Notes: generated by a model not told the origin, from the letters alone. Shown: positions 7,359 to 16,073, numbered from the stretch's first letter. The stretch: 34,677 nucleotides of DNA from an uncultured Desulfobacterales bacterium (GCA_947259495.1 CAMYLV010000025.1:1-34677), one strand, 5' to 3'. Translations and numbers: made by a program.

Positions 7359-8624
7359 ATGAAAAAGAAAAGAAAACTCGGCCGCGGTGTGGCCATCGTC
7401 GGTGCCGGTATGTCCAAATTCGGTATGTTCAAGGATCAAGATTCCAAGGACCTGTTTGCCGATGCCTTCAGAGAAATGATCGTTTCGGTGGACAAGGGTG
7501 TTGATCCCAAGGAGATCGACGCCCTTTATTTAGGGAATTTTAGCAGTGACTACTTTATGCGTCAGTCTCACTGGGGACCGATCATCTCGGATCTGGTGGG
7601 TATTGCGCCCAAGCCGGCTACCCGAACGGAAGGCGCCTGTGCATCCAGCGCGCTTGCATTCAGAGAGGGTGTTTTTGCCATCGCCTCCGGTTTTTACGAT
7701 GTGGTTCTCGTCGGTGGCGTGGAAGAGATGTCCAAACGCACCACCGAGGAAGTCGCCGAAGGACTGGCGCTTGCTACGGTTCCCTATGAAGGGCGGGCGG
7801 GTTTTACCTTCCCCGGTGTCTTTGGTGCTGTGGCCACGGCCTACTTTGCAAAATACGGCGCGAATCGTGAGCATCTCATGAATATCACGATCAAGAGTCA
7901 CAATAATGCACCGCTTAATCCCAAAGCACAGTTTCCCATCACCATCCAGGACCTGATGAACAAAAAAAAGGAAAGCTTAAAAAAGAGGGAGGGCACCGCA
8001 CCGGAGTGGCAAACCGAAAAGGATTTTCTCAACGATCCCCGTGCAAATCCGGTGGTGGCCTGGCCCATGCACCTTTTTGACTGTTGTCCGATCAGTGATG
8101 GGGCCAGCTGCATGTTGCTGGTTGCCGAGGAGATCGCCAAAAACTTTACAGACGATCCGATCACCGTGGCCGGATTGGGGCAGGGCAGCGGAAGAGGTTT
8201 TCATGCCAGTGATGATCTGACCTATTTTGAAGCCACACGCTATGCGGCGCAGGAGGCATACGGGATGTCGGGTCTCACGCCGAAAGACATACAGTTCTCC
8301 GAAGTACACGATTGTTTTTCAATTGCAGAGCTTGTGCACATCGAGGATCTGGGTTTTTTCAAACCCGGCCATGGATACAAGGCCGTTGCAGAAGGGGCAA
8401 CGCGATTGGACGGCCTAAAACCCATCAATACATCCGGGGGACTCAAGTGTAAGGGCCATCCCGTGGGGGCCACCGGGATCTCCCAGCTTTATGAGGTCTG
8501 GACTCAACTCAGGGGTCAGGCCGGCCCGCGGCAGGTGCCAGCCGGTGATTTGCGTTTCGGCGGGGCCCATAATTTGGGCGGCACCGGCGGAACCTGCACC
8601 TTTACGATTCTGGAGAGAAAATAA
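7359..8624 (+). CDS. Thiolase family protein (SCP-x/archaeal acetyl-CoA acetyltransferase type)
   Basis: This 421-residue protein belongs to the SCP-x-like thiolases, which cleave or form beta-ketoacyl-CoA. The nucleophilic Cys94 is in EGACASSALA. The family's HDCFS block has His317 where classical thiolases have an NEAFA Asn. GHPVGATG gives the active-site His367, and GGTGGTCT ends with Cys413. I chose the ATG at 7359 over an in-frame ATG at 7323, because a CGGGAG ribosome site precedes it and the conserved fold begins at GVAIVGAG. The next gene, 12 bases on, encodes a DUF35 protein, the obligate partner in archaeal acetoacetyl-CoA thiolase/HMG-CoA synthase complexes and in the BbsAB thiolase of toluene degradation. 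A two-subunit thiolase is therefore likely. Confidence 0.9.
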   Translation: MKKKRKLGRGVAIVGAGMSKFGMFKDQDSKDLFADAFREMIVSVDKGVDPKEIDALYLGNFSSDYFMRQSHWGPIISDLVGIAPKPATRTEGACASSALAFREGVFAIASGFYDVVLVGGVEEMSKRTTEEVAEGLALATVPYEGRAGFTFPGVFGAVATAYFAKYGANREHLMNITIKSHNNAPLNPKAQFPITIQDLMNKKKESLKKREGTAPEWQTEKDFLNDPRANPVVAWPMHLFDCCPISDGASCMLLVAEEIAKNFTDDPITVAGLGQGSGRGFHASDDLTYFEATRYAAQEAYGMSGLTPKDIQFSEVHDCFSIAELVHIEDLGFFKPGHGYKAVAEGATRLDGLKPINTSGGLKCKGHPVGATGISQLYEVWTQLRGQAGPRQVPAGDLRFGGAHNLGGTGGTCTFTILERK

Positions 8625-8636
8625 AGGAGATAATCA

Positions 8637-9053
8637 ATGGAAGAAAGACCATTCAGTGATATTACCTATGAACAGTATCTGAAAGAAGAAAGACTGATGG
8701 GGTCCAGGTGCAAAGAATGCGATGCCCGCTTTGTGCCTCCCCGTTCCATTTGCGTCAAGTGCTTTAGCTCGGATATGGAGTGGCTGGAGCTGAAAGGCAA
8801 GGGGCGTCTGGCTGCCTTTACCTGTATCACCATTGCACCGCCCTTCATGATTGCGCAGGGATACAATCGGAAAAATCCCTATATCTCCGGTGTTGTGGAA
8901 CTGGAGGAGGGGGGGCGGGTTGATGCGCGTATCGAAGGGTTGGACCCCAACAAACCGGAAGAAATCAAAGTGGGGATGCCGCTTAAAGTAAAATATTTGC
9001 ACACGGAAGTGGGCGCAAAAAAAGAGACCTATCTGGCGTTTGAGCCGTTATAA
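8637..9053 (+). CDS. Zn-ribbon domain-containing OB-fold protein (DUF35), thiolase partner
   Basis: This 138-residue protein has the DUF35 architecture. An N-terminal helix is followed by a rubredoxin-like zinc ribbon with Cys25, Cys28, Cys39 and Cys42 (CKEC...CVKC), then an OB-fold of about 90 residues. In known complexes the OB-fold sits against a thiolase and shapes a shared CoA channel; the protein has no catalytic residues of its own. It follows the thiolase gene by 12 bases with a clear AAGGAG site, so co-translation is expected. Length is normal. Alternative acyl-carrier roles have been suggested for some DUF35 proteins but are not favoured here, because the thiolase is adjacent. Confidence 0.92.
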   Translation: MEERPFSDITYEQYLKEERLMGSRCKECDARFVPPRSICVKCFSSDMEWLELKGKGRLAAFTCITIAPPFMIAQGYNRKNPYISGVVELEEGGRVDARIEGLDPNKPEEIKVGMPLKVKYLHTEVGAKKETYLAFEPL

Positions 9054-9090
9054 ATATATCCGTTTCAAAGATGTCTTTAAATTGATAATT

Positions 9091-9110
9091 CCCTGTAGCT
9101 CGCTACAGGG
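9091..9110. terminator. Hairpin after the thiolase/DUF35 operon
   Basis: CCCTGTAG-CTCG-CTACAGGG is a perfect 8-bp stem with a 4-base loop, 38 bases after the DUF35 stop. No T-tract follows, so it is a weak terminator at best; it may instead stabilise the mRNA end. Confidence 0.45.
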
Positions 9111-9120
9111 TCACCCACCG

Positions 9121-9157
9121 ATTCCCTCTCCTTGGGGAGAGGGTTAGGGTGAGGGGA
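9121..9157. repeat. REP-like palindromic element
   Basis: CCCTCTCC-TTGG-GGAGAGGG (9124-9143) followed by TTAGGGTGAGGGG matches a short palindromic extragenic motif seen in many unrelated bacterial genomes, usually as scattered intergenic copies. Only one copy is present in this window. Confidence 0.6.
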
Positions 9158-9286
9158 AAAGATTAAATCAAATTAGGGAGGTTCATTTAAATTTTGAAAA
9201 TCACAACAAAAATGATTAAGATTACCTTATGTCATCCCTTTTTTTTATTTTTTTTACAATCAACTATAATTTAGGGGATAAACAGC

Positions 9287-9595
9287 ATGGAAGATGTTCA
9301 CAAAATTTTTAGCGAGTTTAAAAAAGAATTTCCCGGTATTCACGAAAAACATGCGGCTCTGGGGGAAGAAGTTCATCAGAAGGGCGGGCCTCTGCCTGAA
9401 AAAATCCGCTGGCTGATCAAAATCGCGATTTCCGCTGCCGGCAACCACAAGCGCGCCCTTGAAACCCACATTCGCAGAGCCACAGCGGCCGGTGTTGCCG
9501 AAGATGAAATCAAGCATGCCTTATTGTTGCTGATACCAACGGCCGGCTTTCCGGCTTTCATGAAATCTTATGCGGTATTGAAAAGTATTAAATAA
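9287..9595 (+). CDS. Carboxymuconolactone decarboxylase-fold protein lacking the CxxC pair
   Basis: This small all-helical protein (102 residues) belongs to the carboxymuconolactone decarboxylase/AhpD-like family. AISAAGNHKRALETHIRRA followed by TAAGVAEDEI is the family signature helix. In AhpD-type members this helix carries Cys-x-x-Cys-x-x-His; here the His (His61) is kept, but the two cysteine positions are Lys55 and Leu58, and the upstream catalytic Glu is replaced by Trp42. It therefore cannot be a peroxidase reductase of the AhpD kind. The start follows an AGGGGATA site. It stands alone between a REP-like element and the YihY gene; its relation to the preceding acyl-CoA operon is unknown. 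Confidence 0.82.
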   Translation: MEDVHKIFSEFKKEFPGIHEKHAALGEEVHQKGGPLPEKIRWLIKIAISAAGNHKRALETHIRRATAAGVAEDEIKHALLLLIPTAGFPAFMKSYAVLKSIK

Positions 9596-9618
9596 ACTGG
9601 CATTTCTGTTACTTTGTC

Positions 9619-9690
9619 TGTTGTCGGTGGATAGTCGTCAGTTGCGTATCGAATTTTTACAACGGACGACGGACAACACACTACGGACGG
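9619..9690. repeat. Degenerate inverted and tandem ACGGAC repeats
   Basis: TGTTGTC...TCGTC.GTTG (9619-9644) is mirrored by CAACGGACGACGGACAACA (9660-9678), with a 9-base insert in the left arm. The right side also contains three ACGGAC words (9662, 9669 and 9684). No coding content is visible; it could form a hairpin between the two flanking genes. Confidence 0.4.
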
Positions 9691-9755
9691 TTTCTTCAAG
9701 GGATCAGAAAAGTTAAATCAACTCTGAGCCCTGTTTATGGTTTAGAGGTATACCC

Positions 9756-11108
9756 ATGGAACCAACTTCAAAGCTGGATTTCCGAGATCTTATTTCCCAG
9801 GCTTTCTCTTTCATCCGGACTGATATCTGGCGAATTCGCCTCGCCGATCTTCCTTTCGGTAAGTCCTTTCTGATCCGACAGTTGCGCATCATTATTCTGG
9901 CCATTCGGGGCTACGATGAGGACAAATGTTTTGTGCGCGCCTCTTCACTGACCTTTTATACGCTGTTGTCCATCGTGCCGGTGGCGGCCATGTTCTTCGG
10001 TGTCGCCAAGGGGTTCGGGTTCGAAAAAGTACTTGAAAGAAGATTGTACGAAAATTTTCGCGGTCAGGAAGAAATCCTTGAAAAGGTCATTAATTTTTCG
10101 AACTCACTTCTGCAGGAAACGCAGGGCGGGGTCATCGCGGGTATCGGTATGGCAGTTCTTTTCTGGTCGGTTTTAAAGGTGCTCAATCATATCGAAAGGT
10201 CTTTTAATGACATCTGGGAAATCAAGACCGGCCGCAGCTGGGGCCGGAAATTCAGCGATTATTTGGCGATTATGCTCATCAGCCCTATTTTTATTATTAT
10301 GTCCGGCAGTGCGACGGTGTTTATCACCACCCAGGTCGAACAGATTACGCAGCGGGTCGCTTTGCTGGGAATGTTCAGCCCGCTAATTTCTTTCATGCTG
10401 AAGTTTTTACCGTACATCCTCATCTGGATGCTCTTCACCTTTCTGTATATCATTATGCCCAACACCAGGGTGAATTTTAAAGCGGGTCTGGTCGGCGGAA
10501 TTGTTGCCGGAACGCTTTACCAGATTGCCCAGGGGACCTATATCAGTTTCCAAATCGGGGCCGCCAGATACAATGCAATTTATGGGAGTTTTGCCGCCCT
10601 GCCGCTGTTTTTGATGTGGATTCAGATCAGCTGGTGGATCGTGCTTTTCGGTGCCGAGCTGTCTTTTGCCAATCAAAACGTGGATACCTATGAATATGAG
10701 CCGGATTGTCTGAATATCAGTCCTGGATTTAAAAAGCTGCTCACCCTGCAAGTCGCCCACTCGCTGGTCAAAAATTTTTCAAACGGTGAAAAACCGTTAA
10801 CCTATTCCCAGATATCGAATCATCTGAACATGCCGGTTCGACTGGTGCATTCTATTATTTTCGATTTAGTCGAAAGCGGCCTGGTGGCAGAAACCCTCAC
10901 AAAAGCCGATAAGGAATTTGCCTATCAACCCGCCCGCGACATCAACAAGATGACCATTCAATACGTTCTGGAGGCGCTCGATCAAAAGGGGACCGACGAC
11001 ATACCGGTTGCCAGGACCGAGGATTATCAGGCACTGTCCGATGCGCTGCAGGACTTCGGCGAAGCCATGGAGAAATCGCCGGTTAATAAGCTCCTCAAAG
11101 ACATCTAG
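9756..11108 (+). CDS. YihY/BrkB family inner-membrane protein
   Basis: This 450-residue integral membrane protein is of the YihY/BrkB family (once misnamed ribonuclease BN). After a cytoplasmic N-terminus, the segment RASSLTFYTLLSIVPVAAMFF (about residues 62-82) begins a core of roughly six membrane helices. It includes the family hallmarks LNHIERSFNDIW near residue 145, IMPNTRVNFKAGLVGG near residue 230, and NAIYGSFAALPLFLMWI followed by WIVLFGAEL near residues 270-305. Residues from about 330 on form a soluble tail whose middle (LTYSQISNHLNMPVRLVHSIIFDLVESGLV) looks like a winged helix. The family's function is not established. The ATG at 9756 follows AGAGGT. A hairpin terminator lies about 110 bases after the stop, so it is probably transcribed alone or with the preceding gene. 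Confidence 0.92.
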   Translation: MEPTSKLDFRDLISQAFSFIRTDIWRIRLADLPFGKSFLIRQLRIIILAIRGYDEDKCFVRASSLTFYTLLSIVPVAAMFFGVAKGFGFEKVLERRLYENFRGQEEILEKVINFSNSLLQETQGGVIAGIGMAVLFWSVLKVLNHIERSFNDIWEIKTGRSWGRKFSDYLAIMLISPIFIIMSGSATVFITTQVEQITQRVALLGMFSPLISFMLKFLPYILIWMLFTFLYIIMPNTRVNFKAGLVGGIVAGTLYQIAQGTYISFQIGAARYNAIYGSFAALPLFLMWIQISWWIVLFGAELSFANQNVDTYEYEPDCLNISPGFKKLLTLQVAHSLVKNFSNGEKPLTYSQISNHLNMPVRLVHSIIFDLVESGLVAETLTKADKEFAYQPARDINKMTIQYVLEALDQKGTDDIPVARTEDYQALSDALQDFGEAMEKSPVNKLLKDI

Positions 11109-11218
11109 AGGTACTCTTTTTTCATATCAAAAATGTAATTCTCTACCTAAAATTATCCTCAAAATCCTGAAAATATATCTATAGATCTTTTCAAGCCGAT
11201 AACTATCTGAAGTCAGGC

Positions 11219-11247
11219 ATAGGCGCTGTTTTCGGCCTATTTTTATT
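11219..11247 (+). terminator. Rho-independent terminator after the YihY gene
   Basis: ATAGGC (11219-11224) pairs with GCCTAT (11235-11240) across a 10-base loop and is followed by TTTTTATT. The stem is short, but the T-tract is in the right place for plus-strand termination. Confidence 0.5.
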
Positions 11248-11275
11248 GACACAGAGCGACTCACAAGGGTATTGA
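11246..11275 (+). promoter_or_regulatory. Candidate promoter for peptide importer cluster 1
   Basis: A consensus -35 TTGACA (11246-11251) is followed after 18 bases by TATTGA, a weak -10. It lies about 110 bases upstream of the first cluster 1 gene, directly after the terminator of the YihY gene. Confidence 0.3.
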
Positions 11276-11382
11276 TGTAGTGCTAATTTAGTTAAATCGT
11301 GCATTTAACATTTACTAGCGGTCTCTAACTGCTCTCATCGTTTTTGTTCATATTCGATTAAGCCCTATTTTCGAAAGGACAC

Positions 11383-12366
11383 ATGAGCGATACCACTCAC
11401 CTTCTTGAAGTCCAAGATCTCAAAACCCATTTTTCTACATTTGAGGGCGTTGCCAAGGCGGTGGACGACGTCACATTTCATGTCGACAAAGGCGAGGTGC
11501 TTGGCATTGTGGGAGAATCCGGCTGCGGTAAAAGCGTAACGGCGCAGTCCATCATGCGTTTGATACCCGAGCCGCCGGGCAAAATCGTCCAGGGTCAAAT
11601 ACTATTTGACCGCACCGATATTGTTTCGCTTACCATGGAACAGATGCGAGCGATTCGCGGCAAGCGCATTGCCATGATTTTCCAGGAACCGATGACCTCC
11701 CTGAACCCAGTTTTCACCATTGGTAATCAGATATCGGAAATGTTTATTCTGCATGAAAAGCTGTCCAAAAGCGACAGCTGGGACGGCTCGATTGAGATGC
11801 TTAAGAAGGTTCAGATTCCCGCTGCGGAAAAAAGAGTGCATGAGTATCCACATCAGCTTTCCGGGGGGATGCGCCAGCGCGCTATGATCGCCATGGCGCT
11901 GGCCTGCAACCCGGAAATACTGATCGCCGATGAGCCCACCACCGCCCTGGATGTGACCATTCAGGCCCAGATCCTTGATCTGATGCTGCAGCTCAGGGAG
12001 GATTACGATACCGCCGTCATGATGATTACCCACGATCTGGGCGTGATCGCCGAGATCGCTCAACGCGTCATTGTGATGTATGCCGGCAAGGTGGTGGAAG
12101 AAGCAAAAGCCATTGCTATCTTTGAAGATCCCAAACACCCCTATACCCGGGGATTGCTGCAATCGATTCCAAAGCTGGGAGAGCGGTCACAGCATGGCCG
12201 TCAGCGACTCAAGGAAATATCGGGCATCGTACCGAGTCTATATGAATTGTCACCGGGCTGCCATTTTTCGCCGCGTTGTCCGCATGCCATGGAGATGTGT
12301 AACCAAAAGCCACCTCAGATGACAGATCTGGGCGATGGCCATCGGGTGAGATGTTTTCTGTACTAG
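11383..12366 (+). CDS. Peptide ABC importer ATPase, OppD/DppD type (cluster 1)
   Basis: This 327-residue ABC ATPase powers a peptide-type importer at the inner face of the membrane. Walker A is GESGCGKS at residues 44-51, the signature LSGGMRQR starts at 159, and Walker B ends with Asp183-Glu184 in ADEPTTALD. The C-terminal oligopeptide-transporter extension carries four cysteines (GCHFSPRC...C...C), the arrangement that binds a [4Fe-4S] cluster in structurally studied mycobacterial Opp/Dpp ATPases. The LSGGM signature and the 'EPPGKI' insert mark the D rather than the F subunit. It is the first gene of a D-F-A-B-C cluster, and the F gene follows 33 bases on. The ATG at 11383 has an AAAGGACAC site. 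Confidence 0.93.
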   Translation: MSDTTHLLEVQDLKTHFSTFEGVAKAVDDVTFHVDKGEVLGIVGESGCGKSVTAQSIMRLIPEPPGKIVQGQILFDRTDIVSLTMEQMRAIRGKRIAMIFQEPMTSLNPVFTIGNQISEMFILHEKLSKSDSWDGSIEMLKKVQIPAAEKRVHEYPHQLSGGMRQRAMIAMALACNPEILIADEPTTALDVTIQAQILDLMLQLREDYDTAVMMITHDLGVIAEIAQRVIVMYAGKVVEEAKAIAIFEDPKHPYTRGLLQSIPKLGERSQHGRQRLKEISGIVPSLYELSPGCHFSPRCPHAMEMCNQKPPQMTDLGDGHRVRCFLY

Positions 12367-12399
12367 AACCTATCGCAAAAATGCTAAAAGGAATTCGGG

Positions 12400-13362
12400 T
12401 TGGAGACACTGCTGTCAGTTGAAAATTTAGAGGTTCATTTTCCCATAAAGAAGGGATTGCTGTCGCGAACCGCAGGCTATGTGTACGCTGTCGACGGCGT
12501 CTCCATCACCCTTGAAAAAGGGGAAACGCTCGGAATTGTCGGAGAGAGCGGTTGCGGTAAGACCACCACCGGTCTGGCAGTTTTACGATTGATCGAACCT
12601 ACTGCCGGTACCGTCCGTTTTGGGGGTACGGACATCACCACCCTGAACAAATCTGAATTAAGAACCCTTAAAAAAGAAATTCAGATGATCTTTCAGGATC
12701 CTTATTCTTCGCTGAATCCCCGCATGACTGTAAATCATATTCTCAGGGATCCCATGGAAATCCATGGCATGTATCCGGGAACTGAACGAAAGGACCGGAT
12801 TGCCTACTTATTGGAGAAAGTCGGTCTGCGACCCGAACAGGGCCGGCGCTACCCGCACGAATTCAGCGGCGGCCAGCGGCAACGTATTGGAATTGCCCGG
12901 GCGCTGGCCCTCAACCCCCAGGTGATCATCGGCGATGAACCGGTTTCCGCTCTGGATGTTTCCATTCAGGCCCAGATTATAAACCTGCTGATTGATCTTC
13001 AGCAAGAATTTCATCTTTCCTATATTATCATTGCCCACGACCTGGCGGTGGTCGAACATATATGCGACCGTATTGCGGTGATGTATCTGGGCAAGGTTGT
13101 AGAAACATCCGCCTATCATAACGTATATACCGATCCGAAGCACCCGTACACCCGGGCGCTGCTGTCGGCGATTCCGGTAGCGGATCCCAGGGTAAAAAAA
13201 GAACGCATGATTCTCAAAGGCGATGTGCCCAGCCCGATCAATCCACCATCTGGCTGCGCATTTCATCCCCGCTGTCCGCATCGCATGGACGTCTGCGATA
13301 AGGAGGCACCGAAGCTAAAGGACATCGGCGACAATCACGAGGTTGCCTGTTATCTATATTAA
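12400..13362 (+). CDS. Peptide ABC importer ATPase, OppF/DppF type (cluster 1)
   Basis: This 320-residue ATPase is the partner of the preceding D subunit; the two form the heterodimeric motor of the importer. Walker A GESGCGKT spans residues 48-55, the signature FSGGQRQR starts at 155, and Walker B ends at Asp179-Glu180 in GDEPVSALD. The C-terminal GCAFHPRC...C...C cysteine set is complete. The start codon is TTG at 12400, 7 bases after AAAGGAATTC; no ATG gives a full N-terminus, so the TTG is well supported. A 147-base gap separates it from the binding-protein gene and may hold a second promoter (a TATAAT at 13430-13435 has no matching -35). Confidence 0.92.
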   Translation: METLLSVENLEVHFPIKKGLLSRTAGYVYAVDGVSITLEKGETLGIVGESGCGKTTTGLAVLRLIEPTAGTVRFGGTDITTLNKSELRTLKKEIQMIFQDPYSSLNPRMTVNHILRDPMEIHGMYPGTERKDRIAYLLEKVGLRPEQGRRYPHEFSGGQRQRIGIARALALNPQVIIGDEPVSALDVSIQAQIINLLIDLQQEFHLSYIIIAHDLAVVEHICDRIAVMYLGKVVETSAYHNVYTDPKHPYTRALLSAIPVADPRVKKERMILKGDVPSPINPPSGCAFHPRCPHRMDVCDKEAPKLKDIGDNHEVACYLY

Positions 13363-13441
13363 ATCTAATTGAGCGTTTCAAATTTTATAAAACGGGGAAA
13401 CCGTTGTATTTTATTGAATTCTAGTATTTTATAATCGATCA

Positions 13442-13472
13442 TTGGCGTAATAGAGCATTGGAGTGTTGGAGT
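13442..13472. repeat. Short TTGGNGT word repeats
   Basis: TTGGCGT (13442-13448), TTGGAGT (13458-13464) and TTGGAGT (13466-13472) lie in the gap before the binding-protein gene. They look like a decayed short tandem repeat rather than a protein site, but an operator role is not excluded. Confidence 0.3.
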
Positions 13473-13509
13473 AATGTAAATTCAAAACTGAACGAAAGGA
13501 GAAACATCA

Positions 13510-15042
13510 ATGAAAAAGACATTTTATTTACTAATCGCCATCGCTGTTGCGGTGATGGTATTCGGGTCGAGCGGATCGGTGCTGGCGGCCTCTTCTCTGG
13601 TGGTTGCTCAGGACGTCGCCCCCCGGATGATGAATCCGCATGGGGATGATTCCGATGCCGGTCTGCAATACATGGCCAATTTTTTTGACGGCCTGCTGCA
13701 GCGCAAAGGCCCGGATGGGACCCTGGCACCGGCCCTGGCCGAACGCTGGGAGCGGCTGGATCAGCTAACCTGGAAGTTTTATCTGCGCAAAGGCGTTAAA
13801 TTCCACAACGGCAACCCCTTTACGGCTGCCGATGTCAAGTTTTCGTTTGAGCGCCTGAGCAATCCGGATGTTTCCGAGTTTATCAACACCGGCAAATCGA
13901 TTGCGGGTGTGGAAACGCTGGATGATTTCACGGTGGTCATTAAAACCAAGGAGCCGATTCCCTGGTTTGCCAACAACATGCACCAGGTCTTTATCATGGA
14001 CAAAGAGTCCACCGAATCCCGTGATCCGGGGGATGTCATGGTTAAACCCATCGGCACCGGGGCCTATAAGCTGGTGGAATGGGTTAAAGGCTCCTATGTG
14101 CGCATGGAAGCCAACGCCGATTACTGGGAAGGCGCAGCGCCGTTAAAAACGGTTGAAATTCGTCCGGTTACCGAAGCTTCCACCCGTTTTGCGGCATTGG
14201 CGTCAGGCCAGGTCGACATCGTCACCGGTGTGCCGGTGGAACTGTTCGATAAGATTGTCACAAATCCCAAGCTGGATGTGGTCAGCCGGCCCGCCCGTCG
14301 ATCCATCTTTCTTGCATTGAACAATAAGCCCGGCAGCCCGACAGCCGATATGCGGGTTCGCAAAGCCATGTATATGGCCATCAACGAAGATGAGATTATC
14401 GAAAAAGTCATGCGCGGCCACGCTGCGCCTGCGGCCCAGATCCCGGATCCACCCACCATCGGCTATAACGGCAACATCCAGCGGCTCAAATACGATCCGG
14501 CGGAAGCCAAAAAACTGCTCAAAGCAGCCGGTTATGAAAATGGATTTGAGATTACGCTGTCCGGTCCTAATGACCGTTATGTCCAGGATGCCAAAATTGC
14601 CGAGGCCGTTGCCAAATATCTGGCTAAGGTCGGCATCAAAACGAAGCTGGATGTCAAACCCAAGTCTATCTTTTTTCCGGAAGTGACCGAAGGCAAGCTG
14701 GACTTTTATTTGATCGGCTGGTTCGACGGCACCTTTGACATGGGACGCACCTATTTCAAGCTGGCCCATACCCGTGACCAAGAATCCGGGCATGGTGTTT
14801 TCAATGGAGCGGCCTTCAGCGATCCTGATATTGATAAACTTTTGCAATCCACAGCCGATATTGTCAATCCGCAAGAACGCGGCAAGGTTCTGCAACAGCT
14901 CAACAAGATGGCCATGGTTGATAAGATCGCTTGGATCCCGTTGCACTATCAGGAAGATCTGTATGCCATCCAAAAAGGCAAAGGTATAAATTTCAAACCC
15001 CGTCCGGACCGCTGGATGGTGTATAAGGAAATCTCAAAATAA
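13510..15042 (+). CDS. Periplasmic peptide-binding protein, SBP family 5 (cluster 1)
   Basis: This 510-residue solute-binding protein of family 5 delivers ligand to the membrane subunits of cluster 1. The N-terminus is a standard Sec signal peptide with cleavage expected after SVLA (about residue 26); there is no lipobox cysteine, so the protein is free in the periplasm. The family landmarks LAERWERLDQLTWKFYLRKG, KFHNGNPFTAADVKFSFERL and GTGAYKLVEW are present. The overall sequence resembles the cluster 3 binding protein more than the cluster 2 one. The ligand cannot be read from sequence; peptides, nickel chelates and other small molecules are all known in family 5. A strong GAAAGGAG ribosome site precedes the ATG. 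A hairpin 18 bases after the stop separates it from the permease genes. Confidence 0.93.
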   Translation: MKKTFYLLIAIAVAVMVFGSSGSVLAASSLVVAQDVAPRMMNPHGDDSDAGLQYMANFFDGLLQRKGPDGTLAPALAERWERLDQLTWKFYLRKGVKFHNGNPFTAADVKFSFERLSNPDVSEFINTGKSIAGVETLDDFTVVIKTKEPIPWFANNMHQVFIMDKESTESRDPGDVMVKPIGTGAYKLVEWVKGSYVRMEANADYWEGAAPLKTVEIRPVTEASTRFAALASGQVDIVTGVPVELFDKIVTNPKLDVVSRPARRSIFLALNNKPGSPTADMRVRKAMYMAINEDEIIEKVMRGHAAPAAQIPDPPTIGYNGNIQRLKYDPAEAKKLLKAAGYENGFEITLSGPNDRYVQDAKIAEAVAKYLAKVGIKTKLDVKPKSIFFPEVTEGKLDFYLIGWFDGTFDMGRTYFKLAHTRDQESGHGVFNGAAFSDPDIDKLLQSTADIVNPQERGKVLQQLNKMAMVDKIAWIPLHYQEDLYAIQKGKGINFKPRPDRWMVYKEISK

Positions 15043-15060
15043 TTTAGCCGCAACCTGAAA

Positions 15061-15086
15061 TCGGGGCTGGAAAATTCCGGCCCCGA
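15061..15086 (+). terminator. Hairpin between binding-protein and permease genes (cluster 1)
   Basis: TCGGGGCTGG pairs with CCGGCCCCGA across a 6-base AAAATT loop (one G-U pair), followed by CAAAACTTTGTTTT. It probably acts as a partial terminator or mRNA end stabiliser that keeps binding-protein mRNA in excess over permease mRNA. Confidence 0.6.
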
Positions 15087-15107
15087 CAAAACTTTGTTTT
15101 AACTGCC

Positions 15108-16073
15108 ATGGCCGCTTATATTGCACGCAGACTGATCCAGGGAATTGTGGTCCTGCTGGTGGCGTCTCTCTTATGTTTTATCGTTTTTCGCTTTATGGGG
15201 GACCCGGTTATTACGTTGGCCGGGCGTTATGCCACCTTTGATCAAATGGAAGAAGTGCGACGCAGCCTGGGTCTGGATAAGCCCGTGTATGTGCAGTATT
15301 TCCGGTTTCTGGGCAATGTGGCTCAGGGCAATTTCGGCATATCTTATGTGACCCGGGTGCCGGCCTTGGGGCTCATCCTGGAACGCTTTCCGGCCACCTT
15401 CGAATTGGCATCAACCGCCGTCATTTTATCTTTCGTGTTTGGTGTGGCCCTGGGTGTTCTGGTTGCACTCAAGCCCTATGCGGTGCGCAACCGGCTGATT
15501 ATGGCCGGATCTCTGGGGGGTATTTCAATCCCGACGTTTCTGATGGGTATATTGTTGATCATGGTTTTTGCGGTTTATCTGGGGATACTACCACCCTTCG
15601 GGCGCGGTGAGACCACCCAGGTGGGTTTCTGGCGTACCGGTTTTTTAAATATCAACGGCATCAGACACCTGATTCTGCCGGCCATGACACTGGCCATGTA
15701 TCAACTGGCGGTGCTTTTGCGGCTGACCCGGGCCGGTATGCGCGAGGTGTTGACCGAAGAATACATCAAAACCGCCTGGGCCAAAGGCCTGCCGCCCCGC
15801 AAGGTGATTTTCAAACATGCCCTGCGCAATGCCCTGATTCCGGTGATAACCATCACCGGCCTGCAATTTGGCGAACTGATCGCATTTTCCATTATCACCG
15901 AAACGATTTTTCAATGGCCCGGGATGGGCAACTTATTGCTGACCTCCATCCGTGAAAACGACCAACCGGTGATTGTCACCTATATCATGCTGGCAGCAGT
16001 GGTCATCATTACCATGAACATCATTGTTGATATTCTTTACGCAGTGATCAACCCGAAGATTCGCTATGAGTAA
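15108..16073 (+). CDS. Peptide ABC importer permease, DppB type (cluster 1)
   Basis: This 321-residue inner-membrane permease is one half of the cluster 1 channel. It has the DppB/OppB pattern: an N-terminal helix (ARRLIQGIVVLLVASLLCFI), a periplasmic stretch with SLGLDKPVYVQYFRFL, then five more membrane helices. The cytoplasmic coupling loop that contacts the ATPase is EEYIKTAWAKGLPPRKVIFK (about residues 215-234) followed by HALRNALIPV. GETTQVGFWRTGFL is an insertion shared in kind with the cluster 3 permease. The ATG at 15108 has no strong ribosome site. Its stop overlaps the next start by 8 bases. Confidence 0.93.
   Translation: MAAYIARRLIQGIVVLLVASLLCFIVFRFMGDPVITLAGRYATFDQMEEVRRSLGLDKPVYVQYFRFLGNVAQGNFGISYVTRVPALGLILERFPATFELASTAVILSFVFGVALGVLVALKPYAVRNRLIMAGSLGGISIPTFLMGILLIMVFAVYLGILPPFGRGETTQVGFWRTGFLNINGIRHLILPAMTLAMYQLAVLLRLTRAGMREVLTEEYIKTAWAKGLPPRKVIFKHALRNALIPVITITGLQFGELIAFSIITETIFQWPGMGNLLLTSIRENDQPVIVTYIMLAAVVIITMNIIVDILYAVINPKIRYE

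Noticed and set aside
9265-9270. TATAAT as a promoter for the carboxymuconolactone decarboxylase-fold gene
   Set aside because: Transcription would start at the ribosome site itself, and there is no -35 partner.
14203-14973. A 256-codon open frame on the minus strand
   Set aside because: It is antisense to the cluster 1 binding-protein gene, with no start signal and no family features.
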